A DNA stretch of 64,000 nt from an uncultured Clostridiaceae bacterium. GTDB taxonomy: Bacteria > Bacillota > Clostridia > TANB77 > CAG-465. The first letter of the stretch is position 1; each line of letters begins with the position of its first letter. This document shows positions 51,513-59,679 of this stretch, piece after piece. Where the stretch lies: the NCBI GenBank assembly GCA_947169155.1, contig CAMVON010000001.1:1-64000 (forward strand). Direction: 5' to 3'. The notes under the pieces are model-generated. The model made no database searches, had not been told where the DNA came from, and saw only the letters and a list, made by a program, of their open reading frames with translations. The translations under genes were made by a program, and so were the position numbers.

Positions 51513-53039
51513 ATGAATAAATTCAGTTTAAAAGAGTATATTGAGTTACTTGAAAATGAAGGTTTGCTTGTTAAAACAGAAGGTTGTGAAGATGTTTTAG
51601 AACGTGAAGTAAATCTTTTATCTTATAATTCCAAAGAAGTAGAAGAAGATACATTATTTGTTGTTAAAGGTGTTTCTTTTAAAGAAGAGTATCTTAAAGA
51701 GGCATTAGACAATGGTGTATTTGCATATATTAGTGAAAATAAATTTGATGTTAATTGCCCATGCATATTAGTTACAGATATTCGTAGAGCTCTATCTTGT
51801 ACTGCAGCAATGTACTTTAATTATCCAGGTGAGGTATTAAATGTAATTGGTGTTGGTGGTACAAAAGGTAAATCTACTACAACATATTATATTAAATCTA
51901 TTTTAGATGAATATTCTAAAGCAAATGATAAAAAAGAAACTGCTGTTATTTCATCTATTGATACATATGATGGAGTAGAGTGTTTTGAATCACATATTAC
52001 AACTCCAGAATCATATGATATTCATAGACATTTTTATAATGCATTAAACAGTGGAATGGAAAATCTAGTTATGGAAGTATCATCTCAAGCTTTAAAAATT
52101 GAAAGAGTACCAGATGTCTTTTTTGATATTGGTATATTTATGAACATTAGTGAAGACCATATTAGTCCAATTGAACATCCAAATTTTCAAGACTATTATG
52201 AATCAAAACTAAAAATGTTTAAAAATACAAAAAATGCTATAGTAAATATGGATGCAGATTTAGCGTCTAATACTTTAGCTGTTGCTAGACGTGATAGTGC
52301 AAGAGTATTTACATTCTCAATGAAGAGTAAAGACACAGACTTTTATGCATACGATATTAGAAAAGATGGTTTCAATACTATATTTAAAGTACATACTCCA
52401 TCTTATGATGAGGAATTTATGCTAACAATGCCTGGACTATTTAACGTGGAAAATGCACTTGCAGCTATTGCTACAGCTTGGATTATGAATGTGCCAGTAG
52501 AATATGTAAAACATGGCTTAGAAATTGCAAGAAGTAGTGGTCGTATGGAAGTTTTCCATACTAAAGATATGAAAATAATTATCTTAGTAGATTATGCACA
52601 CAATAAACTAAGTTTTGAAAAATTATTCTCTTCTACTAAAGAGGAATATCCAGATAGACGTATAGTTGCAATCTTTGGATGTCCTGGTAAAAAAGCGTTA
52701 CTTAGACGTAAAGATTTAGGAACAATTGCAGGACAAAATTCAGACTTTGTATATATTGTTGCAGAAGATCCAGGTGCAGAGCCTGTAATAGATATATCTA
52801 ATGACATTGCACAATATGTTAAACAATATACTTCAAATTATGCCTTAATTGAAGAAAGAGGAGAAGCAATAGAGGATGCTGTTCTTAAAGCAGAAAAAGA
52901 GGATAAACCTACTATTATTCTTCTTACAGGTAAAGGTAGAGAAACAAGACAAAAATATGGTACAGAATATTTACCATGTATTTCAGATGTAGAATATACT
53001 GAAAAATTCCTTGCAGAATATGACGCAAGACATGAATAA
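51513..53039 (+). CDS. murE: MurE-type UDP-MurNAc-tripeptide ligase, atypical specificity motif
   Basis: A 508-residue three-domain Mur ligase. The N-terminal UDP-binding domain spans ~1-105. The ATPase domain has GVGGTKGKSTTT (~113), the TTPES substrate segment and MEVSSQALK. The C-terminal domain has DYAHNK and GCPGKKALLRR. The position where DAP-adding enzymes have DNPR and Lys-adding ones have DNPA reads AEDPGAEP here, so the third residue added is not predictable and may be neither. LLTGKGRET near the C-terminus is usual for MurE. AGGAGAG precedes the ATG. Arginase follows after 24 bp. Confidence 0.85.
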   Translation: MNKFSLKEYIELLENEGLLVKTEGCEDVLEREVNLLSYNSKEVEEDTLFVVKGVSFKEEYLKEALDNGVFAYISENKFDVNCPCILVTDIRRALSCTAAMYFNYPGEVLNVIGVGGTKGKSTTTYYIKSILDEYSKANDKKETAVISSIDTYDGVECFESHITTPESYDIHRHFYNALNSGMENLVMEVSSQALKIERVPDVFFDIGIFMNISEDHISPIEHPNFQDYYESKLKMFKNTKNAIVNMDADLASNTLAVARRDSARVFTFSMKSKDTDFYAYDIRKDGFNTIFKVHTPSYDEEFMLTMPGLFNVENALAAIATAWIMNVPVEYVKHGLEIARSSGRMEVFHTKDMKIIILVDYAHNKLSFEKLFSSTKEEYPDRRIVAIFGCPGKKALLRRKDLGTIAGQNSDFVYIVAEDPGAEPVIDISNDIAQYVKQYTSNYALIEERGEAIEDAVLKAEKEDKPTIILLTGKGRETRQKYGTEYLPCISDVEYTEKFLAEYDARHE

Positions 53040-53063
53040 AATTAGAAAGAGGAAGATAAAAAA

Positions 53064-53945
53064 ATGAGAAATATAGATATAATTAATGCAAACACTGATT
53101 TAGGTGTGCATGTAGATGGAGCAAGACTTGGCCCAGATAAATTAACAGAGGATTTAATAATTAAAAATAATATTCGTGGAATATATAAAATATATGCAAA
53201 CGAAGAAAATAAAGAAAATAAACCTGAAGATAAAGATAATAAGAAAAAGAATTTAGAACAAATTAATGTTTTTAATAAGCAAGTATATGATACTGTTAAA
53301 AATACAATTGAAAGAGGTAATTTTCCTGTAACTCTTGGAGGAGATCATAGTCTAGTAATAGGATCAGCACTAGCCTCAATTGCTAAAAATAAAAATATGG
53401 GGATTATATGGATAGATGCCCATGGAGATTATAATACTTTTGATACTACAATTACAGGAAATATACATGGATTACCTCTTGCAGCAATTGATGGATACGA
53501 AAAAAATTATTTAACAGATTTTCATGATGGTACTTTTTATAAACCAGAAAATACTGTAATTGTTGGTGGAAGAGATATAGATCCACTTGAAATTGAAAAT
53601 ATAAAAGATGCAGGTGTTACGGTATTTTCTACTGAGGAAATACACAAAAGAGGAATGAGTGCTGTAATGGAAGATGCAATAGCAATTGCAACAAATGGAA
53701 CAGAAGGAATGCATATAAGCTACGATTTAGATGTAATTGACCCTAAGATTTGCCCGGGTGTTTCAGTTCCAGCAGTAGATGGAATTAATCTAGATGAAGC
53801 ATATGAAGCAGTAGATTCAATTATTAAGCATAAAGCAAAACTTAAATCTTTAGATATAGTTGAATATAATCCAGAACGTGATATAGATAACAAAACTAAA
53901 AATATAGCTAAGACTATACTTGAGAGTATTATTAACAATATATAA
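53064..53945 (+). CDS. rocF: Arginase family ureohydrolase
   Basis: A 293-residue arginase. The binuclear Mn site appears as GGDHSLV (~97), WIDAHGDYNTF (~118) and SYDLDVIDP (~222). The arginine-contacting loop is TGNIHGLPLA (~133), characteristic of arginases rather than agmatinases. VPAVDGINLDEA follows. A Lys/Glu/Asn-rich insert (~47-66) is unusual. It hydrolyses arginine to ornithine and urea. GAAAGAGG precedes the ATG. It shares the transcript of the Mur ligase, with a terminator after it. Confidence 0.9.
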   Translation: MRNIDIINANTDLGVHVDGARLGPDKLTEDLIIKNNIRGIYKIYANEENKENKPEDKDNKKKNLEQINVFNKQVYDTVKNTIERGNFPVTLGGDHSLVIGSALASIAKNKNMGIIWIDAHGDYNTFDTTITGNIHGLPLAAIDGYEKNYLTDFHDGTFYKPENTVIVGGRDIDPLEIENIKDAGVTVFSTEEIHKRGMSAVMEDAIAIATNGTEGMHISYDLDVIDPKICPGVSVPAVDGINLDEAYEAVDSIIKHKAKLKSLDIVEYNPERDIDNKTKNIAKTILESIINNI

Positions 53946-53968
53946 TAAGTAATAGTAAAGAATAAAAC

Positions 53969-53999
53969 AAAAGACTCGGTTTAATCCGAGTCTTTTAAT
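53969..53999. terminator. Bidirectional terminator
   Basis: An 11-bp perfect stem (53969-53979 with 53986-53996), A-run before and T-run after, between the convergent arginase and Lon-like genes. Confidence 0.9.
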
Positions 54000-54029
54000 A
54001 TATTTAAGTAACTTTGTTAAAGTAGAATA

Positions 54030-56444
54030 CTATCTAAAGTATTTGGCAGAATTTACTGCATAAGAATATAGTTTATCTTGAACTAATTGGTTAATAGAAC
54101 CTTGAGGATATTTTCCATCTTTATCCATTTCACCAGCTTCAACTCCAGTTAAAATCTCAATACCTTCATCAATAGATGAAACAGGGTATATATGGAATTT
54201 ACCTTCGTTTACTGCTTGTAAAACTTCATTACTTAAAGTTAAGTTTTTAACGTTTTGATAAGGTATTAAAACACCATTTTGTCCGTTTAATCCTTTTTCT
54301 TTACATACTTTGAAAAATCCTTCAATCTTATCTGTAACTCCACCTATTGGTTGGATTTCACCTTTTTGGTTAACTGAACCAGTAACGGCTAAACTTTGAT
54401 TTATTGGAATGCCAGATAGAGAAGATAGTATTGCATATAGTTCTGTAGAAGATGCAGAGTCACCATCTACTGGATTATATAATTGTTCAAAACATAAACT
54501 TGCAGTAAGAGATAGCGGAACTTCTTGTGCATATTTTTCACCAATGTATGCAGATAGAATAAATACACCTTTTGAGTGTGTATTTCCACTCATTGCAACT
54601 TCACGTTCAATGTTTAATACGCCGCTTTTTCCAATGTATGTATTTGCTGTAATTCTTACAGGTTGACCAAAAGAACAGTCTCCAGTAACAGCAATAGTAA
54701 GTCCATTTATTTGACCAACTTTATATCCATCTGTAGAAATAATGATATCTCCTTGACGAATCATTTTATTATATTGGTCATTATATTTTGCAAATCTTTT
54801 AGATTTAGCTTCTAATGCTTTTTTAACTTCGACGTCTGATACAACTTTTTTTCTATTTGTGTTAGCTACAAAACTAGATTCAATAATTAAATCTGAAATA
54901 TCTTGCATAACAGCAGTAAGTTTGTTTTGGTTTCCAGCACATTTTGAAGAATATTCAATTATCTCTTTAACACCTTCACGATTGAAAGGTAGAAGAGAGT
55001 GTTTCTTACATACATAAGCAATAAATTGTACTAGTTTTTTTACATTTTCTTTGCTACGTTCATAAGAATCATCAAAATCTGCTTTTATTTTAAATAGTTT
55101 TTTAAAGTCAGCATCCATTGCACATAATTGTTGATAGTGTAGTTCAGAACCAATTAAAATCACTTGCATGTTAATTGGAATAGGTTCTGGTTTTAAAGAT
55201 GCAATTGTTATTGGTTGGTTAATATCTCTTGAACTATCTATAGATAATTCTTGGTTTCTTAAAACTCTTTTGAAAGCTTCCCAAGTTGGAGCACTAACAA
55301 GTAGGTCTCTAACATTGATTATTAAATAACCACCATTAGCTTTATGTACAAGACCAGGTTTTAGCATGTTATAATTTGTTTTTGTTCCTTGTGGAGTAGT
55401 CTCAAATTCAAGTTTTCCAAAAAGATCAAAATAATTTGGATTTTTACAAAGTATAACAGGTGCATGTTGTAGTCTGTCATTGTTAATTACAAGGTTAACT
55501 CTATAGTTTTCCCATGGTTTCATATTTCTTCTTGCCATAATCTGTTGCATAAGCATTGGATTTTGCATCATTTTTAAATCTTGCTCTGGAGGAGTCTTTT
55601 TAAATAATGATACATTTTTTACAACATCGCTTTGAACAGAGTATAGGAAATTTTGTATTTTTAAATTTTTCTTATATTTAATTTTTAAATCACTCATACA
55701 TTGAGTAACGGCAAATGTAGCAAGGTTATTTTCCCATTCTTTTAGAACTTGCTCACATTTTTTATCTAAAGCATCTATTTCTTTAAGTACTTGTAGAGTT
55801 TGTTCTTGGATTTCTGGACTCTTTTCTTCAAAATATTTTTTTGTTTTTTCATCTAATACTTTGAAAGATTTTTCATCTAAAACAACACCATTATGAACAG
55901 GAGAGAAGTAGATACCATTTTCTGTATTTCTAACTTTAAATCCTTTTTCGTAAGTAGATTTATCAAACTCACGCATAATGTTTTCTTTAGCTCTTTTGTA
56001 TCTGTCCATTATAGTTTTCTTTTCTTTTTCATACATATCACCAGTAAGCTCTTTATTTATTCTAGTAGTTACAGAATTAATAAATCTATTCATATCTTGC
56101 TTAAATTCCATACCTTCACCAGGTTGTAGAGCAACTGCTACTGGTTCTAATGGATTTTCAAAATTATTTATATAACAATAGTCCATTGGAACTGGCATTT
56201 TTTCACTTAGTGAGTTTACAACAGATAGGGCATAAGTAGTTTTACCAATACCAAGTGTACCAGATATGTATAAGTTAAAACCTTTTTGTGGAATTTGCAT
56301 TGCAGATTTAATTGCTTCTAATGCTCTTTCTTGACCAATTATTCCGTTAAATGGTTCAACTTCTTCAGTTGTTTCAAATTTTAAAGAATCAATATTAAAT
56401 GAGTTCTTTAGATTTGAAGATTTTAACTCTTTTGCCTTTTTCAT
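54030..56444 (-). CDS. Lon-like ATP-dependent protease (AAA_32/LonB-type)
   Basis: An 804-residue cytoplasmic protease of the S16 family, YcbZ/LonB-like group. An AAA-type ATPase begins with IIGQERALEAIKSAMQ (~36) and Walker A SGTLGIGKTTYA (~60). A long coiled insertion follows (~115-280). The C-terminal Lon peptidase has the catalytic Ser in PVDGDSASS (~675) and Lys in VTDKIEGFF (~718). It lacks the Lon N-terminal substrate domain. It likely degrades misfolded or regulatory proteins. GGAGG is present before the ATG at 56444. Confidence 0.92.
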   Translation of the reverse strand: MKKAKELKSSNLKNSFNIDSLKFETTEEVEPFNGIIGQERALEAIKSAMQIPQKGFNLYISGTLGIGKTTYALSVVNSLSEKMPVPMDYCYINNFENPLEPVAVALQPGEGMEFKQDMNRFINSVTTRINKELTGDMYEKEKKTIMDRYKRAKENIMREFDKSTYEKGFKVRNTENGIYFSPVHNGVVLDEKSFKVLDEKTKKYFEEKSPEIQEQTLQVLKEIDALDKKCEQVLKEWENNLATFAVTQCMSDLKIKYKKNLKIQNFLYSVQSDVVKNVSLFKKTPPEQDLKMMQNPMLMQQIMARRNMKPWENYRVNLVINNDRLQHAPVILCKNPNYFDLFGKLEFETTPQGTKTNYNMLKPGLVHKANGGYLIINVRDLLVSAPTWEAFKRVLRNQELSIDSSRDINQPITIASLKPEPIPINMQVILIGSELHYQQLCAMDADFKKLFKIKADFDDSYERSKENVKKLVQFIAYVCKKHSLLPFNREGVKEIIEYSSKCAGNQNKLTAVMQDISDLIIESSFVANTNRKKVVSDVEVKKALEAKSKRFAKYNDQYNKMIRQGDIIISTDGYKVGQINGLTIAVTGDCSFGQPVRITANTYIGKSGVLNIEREVAMSGNTHSKGVFILSAYIGEKYAQEVPLSLTASLCFEQLYNPVDGDSASSTELYAILSSLSGIPINQSLAVTGSVNQKGEIQPIGGVTDKIEGFFKVCKEKGLNGQNGVLIPYQNVKNLTLSNEVLQAVNEGKFHIYPVSSIDEGIEILTGVEAGEMDKDGKYPQGSINQLVQDKLYSYAVNSAKYFR

Positions 56445-56617
56445 ATATTAATTTACCTCCAATTACTTAAATATTATTTGTCATTTGTCTATATTACATT
56501 TAAATTGTATCTAATATAATAAAAATATTCAATAATATTTAAATAAACATAATAATTTTTTATAATAATATAACATTTAGGTGTCAAAGTCTAAAAAAGT
56601 AAAATTTTGTAAAAGTG

Positions 56618-56646
56618 TTTACATTAAAAATATTTCGTTGTATAAT
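56618..56646 (+). promoter_or_regulatory. SigA-type promoter
   Basis: TTTACA (56618-56623), 17-bp spacer, TATAAT (56641-56646), ahead of the anchored 223-aa protein. Confidence 0.82.
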
Positions 56647-56681
56647 TTAACTTGTAAATAAAAACAGGGGGAAAAAGAAAT

Positions 56682-57353
56682 ATGAATAAAAAAATAATTG
56701 TAGCTATTTTACTTTTAGTAGTAATTATTATAGGAGTTGTAATAGCTGTTGTAATTAACAAAGAAAAAGGACAAAATGATTTATTAACTTCTGAGATAAA
56801 TGCATTATCTCCAGAAAATACAAATACAGATGTTAAAACAACTGGACAATATGCAATAGTTGAAAAACTAATAAAAGAAGACTACAAGTTATATATAGAA
56901 TCTACTAATACATTAAGAGCAAATTATGAAAAACTTGCTCAAGTTAAAGTTATAAACTTAGATAATTTTGAAAAAGATGGACCAGAATTTGCTGAATCAT
57001 TACAATTATTAAATGGTATTAAAGAAGAAAATGCAGCTTTAATTGCTAAACTTGAAGAAATAGTAGATGACACTAAAATCCAAGAAAAAATTAGTGCAAA
57101 TGGTTTAGAAGATAGATTTGCAACAATGTATAAAGATATTCTTGGACAAATAAATCTTAAACAAGGAATAGAACATATTAAAGAATCTGATGCAAAATAT
57201 GGACAATATAATGATTCATTAATTGCAGTTTTAAACTATATGAAAGAAAACAAAAATGAATGGTTTATTGAGAATAATACTTTAAAATCTCATAGCCAAA
57301 ACTTTATAGATGAATATAATAAACTAGTTGAAGCAACAAATATTGAACTATAA
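56682..57353 (+). CDS. Hypothetical membrane-anchored helical protein, 223 aa
   Basis: An N-terminal anchor (~5-25, IIVAILLLVVIIIGVVIAVVI) is followed by a ~190-residue outer part that looks wholly helical (KLIKEDYKLYIESTNTLRAN, shown in part; ENAALIAKLEEIVDD). No catalytic or binding motif is recognised. AGGGGG precedes the ATG at 56682. It has its own promoter; the PH-domain gene downstream has a separate -10, so it may be monocistronic although no clear terminator follows. Confidence 0.66.
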   Translation: MNKKIIVAILLLVVIIIGVVIAVVINKEKGQNDLLTSEINALSPENTNTDVKTTGQYAIVEKLIKEDYKLYIESTNTLRANYEKLAQVKVINLDNFEKDGPEFAESLQLLNGIKEENAALIAKLEEIVDDTKIQEKISANGLEDRFATMYKDILGQINLKQGIEHIKESDAKYGQYNDSLIAVLNYMKENKNEWFIENNTLKSHSQNFIDEYNKLVEATNIEL

Positions 57354-57450
57354 TTTATGTAATTAAATCTCCTTCAAACTATTTATTTTTCACGCAATGT
57401 ATGCTATAATACTAATCGTGACAAATAAATATAGAAGGAGGTTTTTTTCT

Positions 57451-57831
57451 ATGAATAAGAAAGATATTATCTGGAAAGATAGAAAAAGAACAATACTTGG
57501 CCTACCATTATCGTTTACTGTTTACACGTTAACAGGCGAAAAGATTTTAATTGACACAGGTTTTTTAAATCAAAAACAAGATGAAATTATGCTATTTAGA
57601 ATAACAGATATAACTTTAACTCGTACACTTGGACAAAGGATATTTGGACTTGGTACAATTCATTGTTGTTCTGCAGATAAAACATCTCCAGAATTTGATT
57701 TAAAGAATATAAAAAATTCATCAGAAGTTAAGGAGTTATTATCATCTGAAGTGTTTAGAGAAAGAAAAGAGAATAGAGTAAGCTCTAGAGAAATACTTTA
57801 TGATGATGATGGTCATGATGATAACTATTAA
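57451..57831 (+). CDS. Bacterial PH domain protein (bPH2-like)
   Basis: A 126-residue soluble protein consisting mainly of a bacterial pleckstrin-homology-like domain (WKDRKRTILGLPLSFTVYTL, then GEKILIDTGFLNQKQDEIML and RITDITLTRTLGQRIFG). The GxGTIH segment closes the sheet and an acidic, His/Asp-rich tail (DDDGHDDNY) ends it. Unlike YdbS/YdbT it has no membrane helices. Role unknown. AAGGAGG lies 8 nt before ATG 57451; the frame extends upstream through the promoter and that part is excluded. TATAAT stands at 57415-57420. Confidence 0.78.
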   Translation: MNKKDIIWKDRKRTILGLPLSFTVYTLTGEKILIDTGFLNQKQDEIMLFRITDITLTRTLGQRIFGLGTIHCCSADKTSPEFDLKNIKNSSEVKELLSSEVFRERKENRVSSREILYDDDGHDDNY

Positions 57832-57837
57832 ATAAAG

Positions 57838-57870
57838 ACAAGGAAGTAGATGTTACTTCCTTGTTTTTTG
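57838..57870 (+). terminator. Rho-independent terminator
   Basis: An 11-bp perfect stem (57838-57848 with 57854-57864), 5-nt loop and T6. Confidence 0.9.
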
Positions 57871-57871
57871 A

Positions 57872-57898
57872 CAAAAAAAGAACTAATTTATAGTTCCT
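57872..57898 (-). terminator. Probable terminator of tsaE-tsaB-rimI
   Basis: On the minus strand a ~6-7-bp stem (57880-57885 with 57891-57896) is followed by a T7 tract. It overlaps the rimI stop. Confidence 0.65.
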
Positions 57899-58331
57899 TT
57901 TCATATATTAGTGCATCCTCTGAATTATCATAGTAGTTTTTTCTAATTGTTATTTGTTTAAATCCATGCTTTTCATATAGCTTTTGAGCTGGAATATTAC
58001 TATTTCTTACTTCAAGCATTAATTTTTGTATATTATTATCTTTTGCAAATTTAAATATTTCTTGAAGCAGAAGAGTAGCAATACCATTTTTTGTGTAGTC
58101 TTTATGTACTACAATTGAGATTATATCTGCTTCATCTAGTACATAAGATATTCCTATGTATCCTACTATTTTTTTCTGGTTATTTTTAGCAACTAAATAG
58201 TAATAATTTTTGTTTTTTATATCTTCTTTTAATATGTTTTTACTTAAAATATGGATGTTGTGGCTTTGTTCTGTAAGTAAAGCTTCATCTATATCTTCAT
58301 CTTGCATTTTAGAGATTAATATATTATCCAT
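57888..58331 (-). CDS. rimI: Ribosomal-protein-alanine N-acetyltransferase RimI
   Basis: A 147-residue GNAT enzyme. Acetyl-CoA motif A is IVVHKDYTKNGIATLLLQEI (~72-91), and motif B is EVRNSNIPAQKLYEKHGF. Its place directly after tsaB identifies it as RimI rather than a generic GNAT. RimI acetylates the N-terminal Ala of S18 in E. coli. The start overlaps tsaB's end by 8 nt; the ribosome binding site is weak, so coupling is likely. Confidence 0.9.
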   Translation of the reverse strand: MDNILISKMQDEDIDEALLTEQSHNIHILSKNILKEDIKNKNYYYLVAKNNQKKIVGYIGISYVLDEADIISIVVHKDYTKNGIATLLLQEIFKFAKDNNIQKLMLEVRNSNIPAQKLYEKHGFKQITIRKNYYDNSEDALIYEKEL

Positions 58332-59046
58332 TGTTATTTACTCTTTCTGCTTGAGATGGACGTGCATATAGTGCATCTAATGTATAAGCATTGTACATAT
58401 AGTCTTTGGTATCTTTTAAATGAATGTAGCAATCTATTAAGTCTTGAGTAGTAGGATAGAAGTTAAATTTTTGTACATCTTTTAGCATTTCAAATTTTTC
58501 ATTATATTCTTCTACACAATCTCCACAAATAATTAAAGAAGATGAAGATAGTATTGTATCTTTTTTTAATACTTCATCTATTAAATCATTTTCAACATCC
58601 ATTGAACTTGTAATTTCGTATTTTCCATTTTCATCTAATGATACATTGTTTAATCTATAATATACTCTGTTGTTTCTTGCATCAATTAAAGATAAAACAG
58701 ATACATTTTTCTTGTCGCTACTATTTAATTCTTTTTTTGCAGCAACATAAGACATAAGATCAATAGAAGAAATAGAAAATATGTCTATTTCTTTTACTTG
58801 AGCAAATGCTTTAATTGTAGCTAAACCAATTCTTATTCCTGTAAATGAACCTGGTCCGTTAATTGCTGCAAACATATCTATATCGTCGAGTGTAAGATTT
58901 TCTTCTTTTAATGTTTCATGTATTATTGGAAGAAGTTTTTCTGAGTGTGTTATCTCATTTGTAACTTCTTTTGTGTAATAGCTATTTTCTTTTAATATTG
59001 TACAACTAGCAGATTTAGTAGTTGTGTCAATTCCTAATATATTCAT
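58324..59046 (-). CDS. tsaB: tRNA threonylcarbamoyladenosine protein TsaB
   Basis: A 240-residue ASKHA-fold protein (MNILGIDTTTKSASCTIL at the start, AINGPGSFTGIRIGLATIKA, read to 20, at ~63). TsaB partners TsaD and TsaE in making t6A37 on ANN-decoding tRNAs. GGAGG precedes the ATG at 59046, 3 bp after the tsaE stop. tsaD is not in the window. Confidence 0.95.
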   Translation of the reverse strand: MNILGIDTTTKSASCTILKENSYYTKEVTNEITHSEKLLPIIHETLKEENLTLDDIDMFAAINGPGSFTGIRIGLATIKAFAQVKEIDIFSISSIDLMSYVAAKKELNSSDKKNVSVLSLIDARNNRVYYRLNNVSLDENGKYEITSSMDVENDLIDEVLKKDTILSSSSLIICGDCVEEYNEKFEMLKDVQKFNFYPTTQDLIDCYIHLKDTKDYMYNAYTLDALYARPSQAERVNNNG

Positions 59047-59049
59047 TTG

Positions 59050-59514
59050 TTACCTCCAAATTTTAAATGTTCTTGTGTTTTCGCCATTTTTTGTTATATC
59101 TATATGTATAGTTTCTTGTGGTAGAATGTCTTCAATTATTTCGTCTCCCCATTCAATTAGGCAAGCTCCAGAGTAAAAATAATCTGTTCCAACACCTTCC
59201 ATAAACTCAGAACTATCGTGTAGACGATAAACATCAAAATGGAAAATAGGGAAGCCTGCATTTGTATTATATTCATTTACTAGTGTAAATGTAGGTGAGC
59301 ATACATCATTTTCAATTCCAAAATGTGATGCTATTCCCATTAAAAATACAGTTTTTCCAGAACCAAGTTCACCATTTAGTGTAATTATAGTATCTTTGTT
59401 AATGTATTTTGCAAATTCTTTTCCAAGAAGCTTTGTATCATCTACGTTTTTAGATATATATTCAAATTCAAACTTATCGTTTGTAGTCATTATTTTTTTT
59501 ACGTTTTCTTCCAT
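59050..59514 (-). CDS. tsaE: tRNA threonylcarbamoyladenosine ATPase TsaE
   Basis: A 154-residue P-loop ATPase. Walker A is LNGELGSGKTVFL (~42), the switch SPTFTLVNEY, and the acidic FHFDVYRL motif; LIEWGDEI is near 115. It regulates TsaB/TsaD in t6A synthesis. ATG at 59514 is preferred over the GTG nine bases upstream since AGGTGA is 6 nt before it. First gene of tsaE-tsaB-rimI, divergent from addA. Confidence 0.95.
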   Translation of the reverse strand: MEENVKKIMTTNDKFEFEYISKNVDDTKLLGKEFAKYINKDTIITLNGELGSGKTVFLMGIASHFGIENDVCSPTFTLVNEYNTNAGFPIFHFDVYRLHDSSEFMEGVGTDYFYSGACLIEWGDEIIEDILPQETIHIDITKNGENTRTFKIWR

Positions 59515-59679
59515 AAAATTCACCTATTCAATTATACCAAAATATAGAGGTTATGTCAAAGAGAGAATTGTTTTTTAGTGCAAATAGTGGATAATTTTGT
59601 ATCATTTTTGTATATTATATATTTTTCTTGCAAAAATTCATGTTTGAATATAAAATATAGTAAAAAGAGGAGAAGTAAA

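Noticed and set aside
59578-59679. Extension of AddA to 59578
   Set aside because: It adds an unrelated hydrophobic stretch; family N-termini begin near MAKTNWT and AGAGGAGAAG precedes ATG 59680.
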